Shown here: in pieces, positions 1 through 13,900 of the stretch | Position numbering within the stretch: position 1 is the first letter of the stretch | Layout of the letters: each line of letters opens with the position of its first letter | Assembly: GCA_025024175.1 (NCBI GenBank) | Contig: QCXZ01000064.1 | Coordinates: 55,573,325 to 55,637,324 of the forward strand | Direction: 5' to 3' | DNA length: 64,000 nt | From: Rhyzopertha dominica | Taxonomy: Eukaryota > Arthropoda > Insecta > Coleoptera > Bostrichidae | Notes under the pieces: model-generated | What the model was told of the DNA's origin: nothing | The model's input: the letters and a program-made list of their open reading frames with translations, nothing else | Database searches by the model: none | Translations under genes and position numbers: made by a program

Positions 1-3000
1 TATTGCGTATAACCGACAGCATTGCACCATAAATGAACTCAAAAATTCATTAGAGAGGATTGGGCCAATTTGGAACCAACAATATTAAATAATTTGGTTG
101 GAGCATGAAACCTAGAATTTTTGAGCAACTAGGAAGAATGGAGGCCAAACCCATTATTAATTTATGAATGATTTGTTAAAATTTGTTCAATTCTGTGTGA
201 AATTTAAATTACGCACCAGTCCAATTAAAAAAATTATTTTATTAAATAACGGAAACTGTTATAATAAATGACTGAATAGTCTACTTTTATTATTTTCGTT
301 TCTTTTATTCCACTTGTTAGTTACATTAAATTACGTTTGCATTTGGCCAAGGAAAACTGATAATTCAAAGTGGCTATAGTTATGCTCTCCAGTGTATATT
401 TTTGAAAAACAAAAAAAAATTTTTTTTGATAGAGTCATAGCAAACTATGGTTTCTAGTAGAAAACAAGTTTGGTTTATAGTGTATAGTGTTTGCAATATC
501 AAAAACAAATAATTATATCATTTGATTCTACATAAAAAATCTACAAGAAACCATATTTTAAAAAAAAATATAATAAAACCTCGGGCGCTTATTTCAACAA
601 AAATATACCAACATTAAACAATATTGCATGTACCAACTGCTTACTGCCAATCCCAAGCCTGGAAAAATTCGTGGGAAAAGTAGTTTGAGCAATTTTCTTT
701 TCAGCTTCATAAATATTTAAAGCCTATACTTTTTGCTTTTAAAGTTTTAACCTTTTTTGTCACAGTAAGCTTTTATAAAAAAGTGATACAGATAAAACAA
801 ACATCTTCTGCAAAAAAATTATACATTGGATTGCATGGAAATATCATATAAGCACAAGTAATGACAAAAATAAAACAACTGCCTTTCATTTGTTACTAAA
901 ATAGCAAATGCCGTCAGTGCAGTGTACATTTTGTACCTACAGGCAATGTACAGTCATTTTCAAAATATACTAGAGCTTAATTTTTGGGCTAGAGAAAATG
1001 TTTTTATACGAAAATCTGATTTTTATCGTGAAAATTACTTTGGAATTAAAGGTATTAGAAAAAAACGCCCAAGCTTCGTTGTCGTGATTTTTGTCATACC
1101 TTTAATTCTCGAGTTTTGTGCATGACAGCTAGACATTATCCAAGAAGCATTTTACCAGATAAAAAGTTGGGTCTTTTGTATTTATAACCGATAAAATCTC
1201 AGCAACAATCAAATCCTAAGAACCTAGGTCATACTAAGTAAGTAGGTGTCAATAATTTATCGGCTATTATCCAAATCTAAAAAAGTAGCACAATAAATAA
1301 AAGAAATCATGATTATTTCAATTACATACAGCAATAATTGTTAAAAATTGATTCTATATATAAAAAACAAATATGAGATTCAAATTGTTTATTATAGGGA
1401 ACCGCCTACTATTGTTTGCAATATCTTTATATCAGGCTGCTTTTTTCTTTAAGGCTCAATATTAAAACACCAATTCTTAAATACCTAAAACCTTATTCCA
1501 CACTAAAAATACTCATTATCCTCATTTTATCAAGCCACCTTGTTAAAAAGGTAAGCATTTTTATAACCAAAGCAAACACCTGTTGCACACACGTAATACT
1601 TCAAACAATAACAAAAGGTTTAAACAGCTAGATTCTAAGCAGATTCGGCCCAACTTGGATGCGAACTTCTTCGAAAATTCTTACAGGAGCCTACGAAATT
1701 GTCAAATTAAGCAGTTCTTAAGCAAGACTTACCTGATGAATTTCGTAAAAGCATTTCTTCTGACACTTTCTCCATTTTGTTTCTTTCACATCATAATCAC
1801 ACGCAGAAAACTAAATTGGTCAATCAGTATTTCGAAAAAACCATCGATAACTAACTCACAAATGAACACCCACACACTTTGGCCCCTTGTATACCTGCAT
1901 GAACCAAACAGGTGGTACGGTCCTGTCCAACACCTTGTTTTGCAAGGGAAGACCGACTGGAACCCAAATTTCAATAGTAATCGGCTACTACATGATAATA
2001 TTAAGAGTACATGCACAACTAGACTTCTTCGTTATACTATTATTTTACTTTCTCACTATACGTGTAATGGACAACCAAGAACAATACATTTTGACACAAC
2101 CTCGGACAAGGCAGCCATGACATTTTGCGGTGACGTCACGCCCGGTAGAAGGGGTTAAAGAACGGGACAAGAATAGGATCACACAAATTAAGGTAACTAT
2201 AAATTGATTAATTTATTAGCTAATTCGTGTGTGGGACTCGTTGGAATTACCTATGTGTTACAAGGGAGTCGCAGACCCTACAATTAAGGTTATTAGTGAA
2301 TGGGATCGCGCGTCCAGTGAGCTAAGATTTTAATTTGATTTTTGCTGCTGTGTTATGCAACCAACCGAATAACTGGTACCTTTACCATAGAGCGCAAAAT
2401 AGAGGAGTTATCATAATAGGAGTCAAATAATGTAATTTAATTAGCGATATATGGCGATCAGGAATATGGAAAATAGTGTCATATGCTGACAACCACTGTT
2501 ACCAACCGTATGTGTGATAATTATAATACACTCAGACGCTATAACATCCGTATGATGATTTATAAATAAGTATAAATTTTAGATACCAGTACTTGTTAAT
2601 CCTGTGTTTTTTACTGACCTTTATTATATGTAACTTTATAACTACCCACTTTAAAATTTGTATTATTACCTACGTATTTCCATACAGACTCGTACATTTA
2701 CCAACACCAACTTGGATGCTGATTTCAAAATTTGTAAGCGAAATTTATCACGGCTACGTTTTTAAAGTAAATGTTATAGGTACCACTGATTTTTTTGTTG
2801 CAGTTAGGTAGTTTTCTGCGTATTCATTAGCGAATGAAATTTGCATCATAATGTAATGTTTTAAATAATAATAATGGTATAGGTACCTAGTTTAGTTGCC
2901 AGCTTAAGACAAAGATCTAAAATGCAGGATACTTAATACAAAATAAGTACAACTTTATTAGCATAAAAAGAATAGTTACTAGGAAATGGGTTAAACTTTG

Positions 3001-4929
3001 ACCTTGACCAGAAAACAAAGTAAATTTACCTTTGCATTAAAAAAAAACAAAAAATAATTAAAAGGCGTTCTTAAAACTCGGGTCAGATAAACGGAACGTG
3101 AACGTACGTCGTTCTGCAGGTGAAATAAAGTGAACTGTCACTTGTCGGTTGTCAAACGAGTTTCTTTTGCAATTTACACTTACATTGCTGTTAGTACCCA
3201 TTCCATGTTTGTAAACGTTTTTGCAACGGTACCCATGCAAGTTGCAAATAACAGTAATACCGTATTATTTTCATTAGGCAATAAATGACATATTTATTTA
3301 TTTATTTATCATATAGGTACGGGCTAAACGTCAAGTATGAATCAAATTCTACGAACTAATTTGCACGACAGACGCTACGTTCGCGTAGAAAACCCTGACC
3401 TACTCGACCCTTTTCTTTATGAATGCCCGTTAGATATAGAGATCAATAAACTACACAGTTTCGCCAAAAATAATGATTCAAATACATCAAAATGTAAGGC
3501 TTTCAAAAGCGCAACAAATATATTAGATATTAGCATATATTAGGTACAGTCAGACGTTTGTCAAATACCAGTGCTCTTTAATATTCATCTGGGATTCCCC
3601 GTTTTTGTTGATTCCTGAGTTGGTTGAAAACATATACGAGCTTAACAAAAGGAGAAACGGGTGGATAACAAGCGATAATGAGTGCCCAAATCAGTTGTGG
3701 CTGATAAAATGAATAGTTACTGTTTTATTGCATAAGATGCAGTTTAGGCTTGATGACTACAGTTGCTAAATACGCGCTACAGTACCGCTATAGACCATTA
3801 TTATTTTAAGTTCATACTTATTTGAGTGTTGGTAGGAATTAATGGAAACCATCATTCTTTCCATTTCATTTGCTCTTTAATTAAATTTGCAACATGATCC
3901 TGAACTAGTTTTTCAACGTATATTTAATTGTGATTCTTCACTTTTGCGATTATCAGGCAAATGGATGATTTTTAGAGTAGGTACGTTTCCACAAACTAGA
4001 GGAAAAGTTGTATATTATGTTACTGGTTATTATTGTAATAATTCTAGGGTTTTACAAGAAAAACGTAATTTTAGCTTTGTTAACTGTTCATTTTACACAC
4101 TTAAGAAATCTTAAATATCATATGGTTACTTTACCTTGTGTTCTAATAATTTAAAAACAAATTTTTGGCAACAAGTACAAGTTTCGTACAAAATTTTATA
4201 CATGGGTAGATAATTCTTGTGTTGTGTCCATGCAGCTATGAGCATGTCATAGTATCGCTCTTTGACCACCAAATTTAGTCAAAAATATCTTGCAAAATCC
4301 ACTCATTTCCCAAATTTACCTTATTTTGTCCCATTTTCAGAATTAGGAAGTTGATATTATATAATTTAAAACAAATTGGAAATGAATAAAGTTCAAATTA
4401 AGCAAATCCTTAACAAAACTCAAAAAATGATCAAACCTACATCTTCAGAGGTGCTGACATCATATTTAAAACAAGTAAATGAGCCACCTTGGACTTCATA
4501 TTTTGTTAAGGTATAGTGGATGGAATAATGAAACAGTATAATAATGGATTTTGACCACTGAGTTTTAGTACAGCAGTATTATTGATGATCAGTGGGGTAA
4601 ATCACATTTTAATTGGAAAGTAGGACAATCAAATTACCATATCCTTCGCACAGGATGCTTTCCTTACATAAAGTACCACTGTACTAAAAGAAAGGAACAG
4701 GACTTACGGATTGAAGACTATTTTTTTAGAATTATAAAGGTAATTAACTTAGGTATGAATATCCCACCCATTTATTTAAGGATATATTATTAAGAGGTTT
4801 CTGTTTTAGGAATACCATGCTTGGGATATGGCATAGCCGCCTTGTTTTTAATAAAACACTCAGAAATTGTAGACACACCAAAAGGTCCGGTGGAAATTTA
4901 TTTCTTATACCCTGAAGATAAGGGATCGC
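1..4929. other. AT-rich intergenic stretch, no gene recognised
   Basis: No family-level coding similarity was recognised on either strand. The longest open frame (1583-2158, plus) encodes a low-complexity-looking product and overlaps open frames on both strands. A CRE-like octamer (tgacgtca) sits near 2132-2140, followed by a purine-rich stretch ending in a plausible splice donor near 2192, so an untranslated first exon of an unseen gene is possible but not supported further. The stretch ends at the 3' end of glucocerebrosidase copy A. Confidence 0.4.
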
Positions 4930-4935
4930 TTTATT
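4930..4935 (-). terminator. Polyadenylation signal of glucocerebrosidase copy A
   Basis: AATAAA on the minus strand begins 8 nt after the TAA stop at 4946-4944. This predicts a very short 3' UTR. It is a canonical hexamer at a sensible place, without transcript support. Confidence 0.6.
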
Positions 4936-4943
4936 AGTACAAT

Positions 4944-7900
4944 TTACCAATAAATAAATGTATTAAATGATCTTTTACCAATGTTCACGGTTATCTGACC
5001 TCTGTACTTATCCTGTATTACAGTACTGACGTCCCAATCATATTTATTTACTATTACAACAACGGTAGCATTATCTGGCCTCTTTACTGCTGTAGCTTCC
5101 AACAAACTTAAAGTTGTTGTTGCCTTTATCTTAACTGAATTCGTCGGTATGAATTTTGAAAAATGACCAATGGCATAGAACATCGGCTGTTTGTAGAATT
5201 CATCAGCAGTGGCATTTACGAGGATGGCTGCGTCTATGGTATTTTCTATGTAAGTTGGACCTCCGCTTGTATTTAAAGCCAAGTTCCAATCAATCCAACC
5301 GCTAACCCAATTATTGAGGTTCTAAAATAAAAGTGTTATTAAAAACAAGAAATAAGTAATGATAGGTAGATGTAAGTGATCTGCATAGTTCTGATCGTTT
5401 AACTGTGGTTCAGTCATAGTAAAATAATCAGAAATTAGAAATATGTATCTTAAAAATTTTTGAATGAAATGGAAAAGTGGTGAATTTGGTGGAGGAACAC
5501 GCTTTCCCGACTTTTTTTTTGATCTATTTTTCTTCCATAGTAATAGTTGAAAATAAACACAACAAAGGCACAATGCCTCACTTGGCAACCCTGGTCAAAT
5601 TCTGCAATTCACGAATTGACAGTGACAGCTGACATTTATGTACTAAAGAAAAGTGAGGTTAATTAACTTAACCTGTGTAAGTTTGTTTACAAGCAAAGTT
5701 TATGAGTTTTGATTCGTTTTGCTTAGGGTGAGTGACATATTTCCATTATACCTGAATAATATCACTTGCATAGTCTTCACCGCGCGACCAAGACCCGATA
5801 TCAACATTTTGTTCCCACGGTTTGTCACCTGAAAGGAATATTTTATTACATTACAATTTTATATTAACAAAGTATTGTGTTTATTAAACAGAAAACAGCT
5901 AATTGCTTCTCATAAAAGATCTATGTACCTTTTGAAGCTTCTGTCATCATTATAAACTTATCTGGATACTTGTCATGTACATCGGAAACCAGAGTAGCTG
6001 GTAAAAATTGATCCCAATACCAGTGATATGCAACTCCATCGACATAATCTTCTACAGTGCTATTTTGGAACAACTGCGTGGGAAAATTTAGAGATCACTT
6101 ATTAAAAACTACTTCAGACTAACACAAATATTGCTTACCAATTCAATATACCATGGTAGAAAAAATCTTTGGTCATCGAGGGCCATTATTTTTAAATGAG
6201 AATAAGCTGAACTTCTAATTGTTGGTCCCAGATTTTCGGCTATCCATTTTGACTAAAAGGAGTCTTAAGTAATGTGAAAACAAAATATATCGAGATGTAC
6301 CATTTGTGAACTAGTATATCCAATACTGTTTATTTTAGTGAATGGAAACAAGGACAGGCTAGGTTCGTTTTGCGTTGTTATACCCCAGAATTCGATTCCC
6401 TCGTTCTTGTATGCATCCAAGAATTTAACAAAGTAGTTAGCCCACACTTGATACATATCATCCTTTAAAAACCCTAGGCCACTGTAGTCGTTGTTGGTTT
6501 TAACCCATTTGGGTGCGGTCCAAGCCGATGCAAAAAACCTGAGTCCTGCTTCTGATAGGTCCATAGCCTTTTTGATGTAGGGCAGCTGAAATTAAAATGT
6601 ATTACTCTTTATTTATCTTATTTAAGGGGCAAATCACACATAGTAGTGCAGAATATTATAACACATTTTACATACCAATTTGAAAAAGAGACATTACATA
6701 GCAAGTGTTTCGTCGTGTTTATGAGGTAAGGAATTGGTTCTTATGCTAGCCTGGAGGTCATAATAATAAGATACATGTTTGGTCACATTTGTAGTAACCA
6801 TGATATAAAAATACCTAGTTTGTAGTTGTAAACTTGATACATAAATTACTTGCATATATAATGTACAAAATAATGATGTGTGTAGGTATACTTTTTTTAA
6901 TTAATAATATAATGCAATCAGAAATTATTATTTTAATGTGTTTACAAAATTAATATACACTGACAGTTATAAAAAAGTCATAATGAATGCAGTCTATTGG
7001 AATTCACAAAATTTAGATTTGTGCCATTAACCTGGTTGAGTGGTTGACAAAAAAATATTCTGCAATCCATTATATTTACTTGAAGTAGATAAGATTGTAG
7101 AAATGTTGAAATTAAACAAAAAAGAACTTTAGAAAAAGTTATTTGAGTCATTCTGAATACATAAGCGAATTTCAAAGTTGCTTCAAATAAACAAAGAGCG
7201 TTGAATGCAGCCATATTTTTGATCATAACAATGTAGTCTCAAAATTCTGTAAACTTATTTTGAAGTTAATAGTAAGAAATCGATTAGATGAGTTTACATT
7301 TAAAAATTTTATCAAAGTTATTAGCGTGACCCCAGCTGAATTTAACATTGACGTTTAGGTATTGTCAGTTACGGAAACTGTTTAGTTGGTTTAATGGGAA
7401 GACTCTCATATACCTTTAAATCGTAGTCCTCTTGTGCTAACGCAAAGTTTGATAATGTAGGATCTGGTTCGTCATTGTTATCATCATATGAGTATCCATG
7501 AGTGGAGAAATCTGTTCCTCCTATTGGAATTCTGCAGAGACTGTATTCTAAACCTTCATCTGAGAAGTATGATCTGTATATAAAGAAAGAATTAATAGAT
7601 TTGATTTGGTAAACTGGCATGCACACTTTTGAAGTTATTACGTATATTAAAAAGAAATGCTGCAGCCATTTATGTCACATTTATTCAGTTTTACATTTCT
7701 TGAATTTCTAAATAATTCGATTTTTTTACACTCACATGTGAACATTATAAATTAATAATTTTTCTCTTAAGTTTTTTGTAACCGACTATCTGTATATCAA
7801 GCTTAAGCTTTCCTGTATTTAATAGTTTATTTAAATTTATTTCGTTCTTGTGAGTATTTTGTATCATACATCTAGTCCACACCAATTAGATTAAGAATAT

Positions 7901-10900
7901 TCTGTTAGAACTGATATGATAATGGCTTAGGCGGAAAAATTTACAACTAGCCTGTTTAGCGGCAACAAGTTTTTCTTCGTTTTAGTCTGCATCCAACTAT
8001 GAAGCAATATTTTTTATACTTCATAGGATAAGGAAATAAGGGAAACCATCCCTTGTATCAAAAAACCACCTCAAAGGCAGACTTTATGACAATCTTTCGT
8101 TTTTCTCAGAAACAGCAATCCGGAGAGGAAAAATTTATAGGCGTGATAATGTTTAATACAAAATTGTGGTCCATTGACTTAATCCCCACCCTGCTCTGAA
8201 AATCGACGGTTCAAATAGAGTAGTTTTAGCGCTTCGAAGAAATACGCGATTCTTCCCGTTAAATAACTTGTTTTGAACGTGTTAATTATTAAATAGTGCT
8301 TGAATTTATTTATTCTGCATGGTTTTGAAAGATTTAATTTATTTTGGTTTGAAGGCTTCCGTGGTTGTTGTCGATGACATGTTGTTTTCCGGGCTGGTTC
8401 CCACGTTGGTTATTAGACCTTGACGTTTCGACACTCATGTCGGTGTCTTCCTCAGAAGTAGCTCTTAAACTGAAGTGTCCTAGTCCGCTCGGGTATTTAT
8501 ACTCGTCCGGGTCACTGACGCGTGGGCGTTGTTACGCATGACCGGTTTCCAGATTCCAGGTAGTTCGATGCCCCGGTCTCGGTTGTAATTGTGCGGGTTC
8601 TTCTGGATTTCGATGGCTTCCTTGTACAGTCTCGGCCAGAATCTCGCTTCCCTCGACAGCATTTGTGCTACCTCGAATTTGATGATGTGGCCAGTCTCCA
8701 TTCGATGTTCTGCTACAGCCGACCTATCACCTTGCCGGTCTCTGGTGTCCCTCATGTGCTCCTTGATTCTCGTGCTGATGTGCCTTTCGGTTTGTCCGAT
8801 GTAAACCTTCCCACAGCTGCATGGGTAGCTGTACACACCTTGTGTTTGTAGCTCCTCAGTCGTCGAACGATATTTCGGAAAGGCGTTAGCTATCTTTCTC
8901 GGGGCGGTGAAGATGGTGTTTACATGATGTCTTCTCAGCATCCGTCCGATCTTATCTGTACATCCATTNACGTAGGGCAGGTATNCTNCAGCGATGTGCT
9001 CCTCTGGTTCCTTCATCCGTGGTTGCTTGTTGATAGCCTTCTTAATCTGTGCCTCAGGATATCCGTTCTTCTGTAGTGCTCTGCGTAGATGTTCTAATTC
9101 CTCTTCTAGGTGGTCTGGTTCGCTGACTAGCTTCGCCCGCTGTATCAGCGTGTTGATGACTCCTTGTTTTTGGGCGGGGTGGTGGTGTGAATCTGCATGC
9201 AGGTGGCGATCCGTGTGGGTTGGCTTCATATAGACCCGATGTCCTAGCGTGCCGTCTTGTTTCCTTGTCACCATCACATCGAGGAAGGGTAGGGCGCCAT
9301 TGGTCTCCATCCCCATCGTGAATTGTATGCCGCTATGGATACTATTTAGATGGTCCAGGAACTCCTTTATGTTCTGTTCTCCATGCGGCCAGACGGTAAA
9401 AGTGTCGTCCACGTATCTAAACCAACACTTAGGTTTAAGCCGTGCCGATGCCAATGCAGTTGTCTCGAAGGCTTCCAAGTAAATGTTAGCTATCAGCGGA
9501 GAAAAAGCGGTGACCCCATCGGAGCACCTTCTGTCTGCTCGTAGTATTCCTCCTGGAACTTGAAGAAAGTAGANTNCAGGCAGATATTCGCAAGTTGGAC
9601 TAGTTCTTCATCCAAGTCNTCTTCTTGTAGACGTTTCTTCAACTCCCTTAAGGCANCGTCCAATGGTNTCTTCGTGAAGAGTGAGGTGATATCAAAGCTT
9701 ACTAAGATGTCCTCCGGGTCCAGTCTGATCTTCTTCATTTTCTCAAGAAGGTCTCCGGCGTTCCTGACGTGGTGCTCTGTCTTTCCTACGAGTCCTTTCA
9801 GAGTCCGAGCGATGTATCCAGCTAGAGGGTGGGTGGCAGATCCTGTTGCACTAACAATCGGTCGCAGTGGTATCTCTGGCTTGTGTATCTTAGGTAGGCA
9901 ATTTAGTTGTGGCGTCCTTGTATCCGTTTTGATCATGTTGAGGAAGACACCGACATGAGTGTCGAAACGTCAAGGNCTAATAACCAACGTGGGAACCAGC
10001 ATGGAAAACAACATGTCATCTGTTTCTATCATTACATGCCGCAATGGAGAGGTCGAATTTGAGTAAGAACTATCATATACCAGTTATATCTGGATGTATA
10101 TGTGTCACACAATATACAGTTAATTAAGTGATGTCCAGGTATGCGACTTATTCGTATCTTAAGTGAAGAGGGCGGAAGCTAGATAAAACGGTACAATGCC
10201 GCTTTCAATGCGTTTTTAATCAACAAAACAGAGACACGGATCAATACAAATGACGCAATTTCTATTTAGAGTGGTACCATGGATAGGGGCGACGTTCCTT
10301 ATTTAGAATTAACCTTCGCCTTCATCCTTTGTGTACTAAACACAATACTGTCCATTCATTGAATTTATGCCGGTATGTCGTAAAGCCCGTCACACTAAAC
10401 AAGACGAAACTTTACATACTTATATTTTTCTTAAACAGCAATAAAGGCAGAGCGCTTAGCCTTCGTACCAAAATTAGACAAACTAATTAAGCGATTTCCA
10501 ATTTTCCAAAAGTGTTAAAAATGTAATGTACGTGTTTCGCTTTAAGAACAAAAAAACGTTTTCCGCTTTCTTTTCACAGCTGTTATCGCAAAAATAAATA
10601 AATACCAAACTCGAAAATATCGGTCAATTTGGACGCTGGGCGTCTTTGTCCATAATGTCACGTAATCATTGACGTCATAGCTTCGATCATTTGTAAGAGC
10701 TGGAACTGCACTGACATGTAGTTGCCATTAGTTGCCAGATGGGCGACTTATATAAATTTATACTTAGACAGTTATTCATCACAAAATTTTTGCAATGGCG
10801 ACTTTCTTTTTCTGTTCTGTCAACAGTATGTTATACATTGGTGCCCACTGCAGTTTCTGGTTCGGATTTCTAATTAGCAACGAATTCAATGCGTTTCTAA

Positions 10901-13900
10901 TTCAATTTTAAAGGGTTTGCTGCTTAGTGAGACAAAAGTAGGTACATCGATATCCATATTTCAAAGCCTGGATTCCCAAAAAGTCTTGTTGTGTGCATCA
11001 TGTGAAGTGTGATATAAACGCCTTGCATACGTTTTTAAATAAGTGACAAATGTTACAAATTATTTTGGGTCAAACGTATATCAGTGCTGCGACATTTTTT
11101 GGGAGTAGTTTAGTTAGAGACGATCATCTATACAAACAGGGCAACCCTGTGAAGCATTGAAGAATTTGTTGATTTGTTTTCGTAGATTTATGTGGTTTTC
11201 GTGTAACAAACAATAGGCTAAAATAAAATAAACAAATATCGCGTTATGCTCAACATAATGAGAGAGAAACTTGATAACAAGTGGCTTTTTGTCCTTCGGT
11301 GTAAAAACACGACCAAAAATTCTGGCAAGCATATTGCGATCTGCCAAAATCGATTCTTTTTTAGACTTTTGCAATCATTTTTTAAGGTAAAACAAGTTTT
11401 TATGTTAATGATACGTTATTTGAGTAATTCATGAACACCCAATTGTAGTAGCTTCGCCAATGGACAGCTGTTTTTCATTAATGCATTATGGTCATACAAA
11501 TGGATAATTTGCAGAATTACAACACTACTAAAACAGCGTCCGCGGTGAAACCTGCGAGCCACATTTCAAATGTCAAAATCGCTTTGTAAAGTCTGTGACC
11601 ATTCCGAAAAACATTGATTCTCTACATCGTATAATTTTAGAAGATCTGCGAATTTGGTTCAAGCATCACTACTTGTTTACATTCAAGTTTTTTCTGTCAT
11701 CTTTAAAAGAATCATTTAAACCTTCTGAATAAACTTTTTACTACGTAAGAAACGTTTATCCCCACACCGCAACTACTAAAGGGCAATTCAGAAGTGTTTC
11801 TGCACGGCACTAAAGATCAGTGTTCAAAAAACAAAGGCAGTAATATCCATACAATGGCAGAAGTATCACGGGGCAATTGTTCTGAAATACTAACTAATGA
11901 AGACCACTGAACAGCGCTTCTGAAAGCTTTCCTCTACTAATTGAATTGGTTAAATGTCCTCCCAATTCACCGGACTTGGCACATTCAAATTTTATTGTGA
12001 ATTAGTGATTCCGAACTGAAATTAGAATAGGCATTAGAAATTGCATTCGCGGGAAGAATTAATTGGCATAGTTTATTCATTGGGTTATGCGGAAGGAAAT
12101 TCGTTATTTGCTTAAAGAATGTACATGCAACCTTTTCCGACTTCCAAATTTCGCCGACATTTGCGAATTTGAGAGAGAGGTTTAGTAGAAATCGTACATA
12201 ATCTGCGACACGTGCAAAAAAGCAGCAAAAAAATAAATCACTAGTTATAAATACACCATACTTTCATCCCTATCACGTTCAGTTAATTCATTAACTACGA
12301 GGACATATTCATATCTATGGTTGTCCTGTTACCAGTAAACAAAATTTAATTTGGTGTGGTAACAACTATGATGTTTTATAAGTAAGCTGTCAAAGTTTGG
12401 CATCCAAAAGTTCAATACTGACAAAACTGTGAATTTTTGAAAACGACATGTCTGAGGAAATGTCAATTATTAAGTATTTATTTGTGAAAGAGCAATTGGG
12501 CAAAGAAATTTTTGCTGGTATGGTGGACACCTTAGGTCATCTATGTCCTTCATATACCAATATTAAAAACTGGGTTGCGAAATTTAAAAGAGAAAAATCA
12601 GATGCCAAAAGAACGATTTTCCAAACAAATTGATTGGAAGGGGAGGTCCCGCCCCGAACCCAGGGCGATCTATTTACTGATTTAACGAAATATGATTTCT
12701 TGTTCTGGGGCCACGTTAAGCAATAAGTGGTTTATAAAGAACCACCAACTACTTTAGAGGGTATGAATTGCAACCCTCTCAATGCTTTCATTTCTGATAT
12801 CTTCAAAATGGTGTCAAACGAATAATTCTCCGTTACCTCTAACTTACTTTAACAAGTAGTTCCTAGCCTCTTCGCTCAACGAATTTAAATTGATACCTAC
12901 GGCATCTGTAAAAGCACCTCCAAAACCTTCTATTTTCTGATACGTTTCATCTGGGTCAATCGTTAGCTTTGGTATTCTTGTGATTGACTCGAACTCCCCT
13001 GTACTCTTCTGAAAGCGTAATCCAGCTTTATTAGAAACGTAATGGACATAGTGCCCTTCTTCAACAGGTTCCGGGGATGGAATTGTATCACAGTATGTAG
13101 CGTCACAGACGCAGACTATGGCACCGCTGGATATTTCTCGCGATTTGCATTCGATAGCATCTTCCGCGTAAACTGCAACATAATGGAAATATGAGTAATT
13201 TTGACCAATATGTGCAGGAAGTTAATAGCTAAACTGTATAATAAGACCCTTGATAAACATAGTACCAGCTATACAGACACAAACTGCATTTGGCCGACAA
13301 TCGTTACTAAGTAAAGTATGACGCAATGAATTGACGAATTATGATATTTTTTGACATGTCACGTGTCTAAGTGCAATCTGGTGTAATAATGGACTGTACT
13401 TAATTCACTATTAATTGTTCTTAGTATATCCCGTTCCAATAGATACCGTGCTTACACGCTCTTTTCTACAAAATCGCCATAACCATGGAAATCAAAGTAC
13501 GAGGCATGTTTTTTAAGTAAGTACCGTTTTGGAATTAAAAAAAAGACGTGCAAAGATATCGCAATAATTTTATCTTACATGAAAGCCTGTACCTTAATCT
13601 ACTTTTCTACATAATTTCCGTGAATATTGAGGCACTTGTCATAACGTGGCACCAGTTTTTGAATACCCTCCTCATAAAATTCTGCCGCCTGACTTGTTAA
13701 CCACTGTATCACCAATGTTTCGACTTCGTTATCGTCTTGAAGACGCTGACCACCCAGGTGTTTCTTCAAGTGCAGGAACAAATGGTAGTCGCTGGGCGCC
13801 AGATCAGGGCTGTATGGAGGATGATCTAGAGTTTCCCATTTAAAAGATTTGATGAGATCTTTGGTCCGATTAGCCACATGTGGACGGGCATTGTCATGCA

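Larger units (their letters stand above)
8373..10020 (-). mobile_element. 5'-truncated Penelope-like retroelement (RT + GIY-YIG)
   Basis: Penelope-like elements encode a reverse transcriptase fused to a GIY-YIG endonuclease. The minus strand encodes RT motifs (LPKIHKP, SFDITSLFT, EGAPMGSP) in 9936-9493. After a frameshift near 9495, in a run of T, it continues with the catalytic WFRYVDDTF at the start of 9478-8480. That frame ends in a GIY-YIG domain (GVYSYPCSCGKVYIGQTE, followed by a conserved Arg-rich helix). The N-terminal RT extension is missing, so the copy is truncated and inactive; N bases also interrupt it. It is bounded by about 80 bp repeats in inverted orientation (8373-8453 and 9939-10020), an arrangement known for Penelope terminal repeats. 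It sits in intron 2 of glucocerebrosidase copy A. Confidence 0.9.

Noticed and set aside
1583..2158. 191-codon open frame on the plus strand
   Set aside because: No recognisable motif, biased composition, and overlapping open frames of similar size in another plus frame and on the minus strand; probably chance.
3337..3543. 68-codon frame starting MNQILRTNLHDRRYV
   Set aside because: Composition is plausible, but there is no family match, no splice partner and no nearby regulatory signal.
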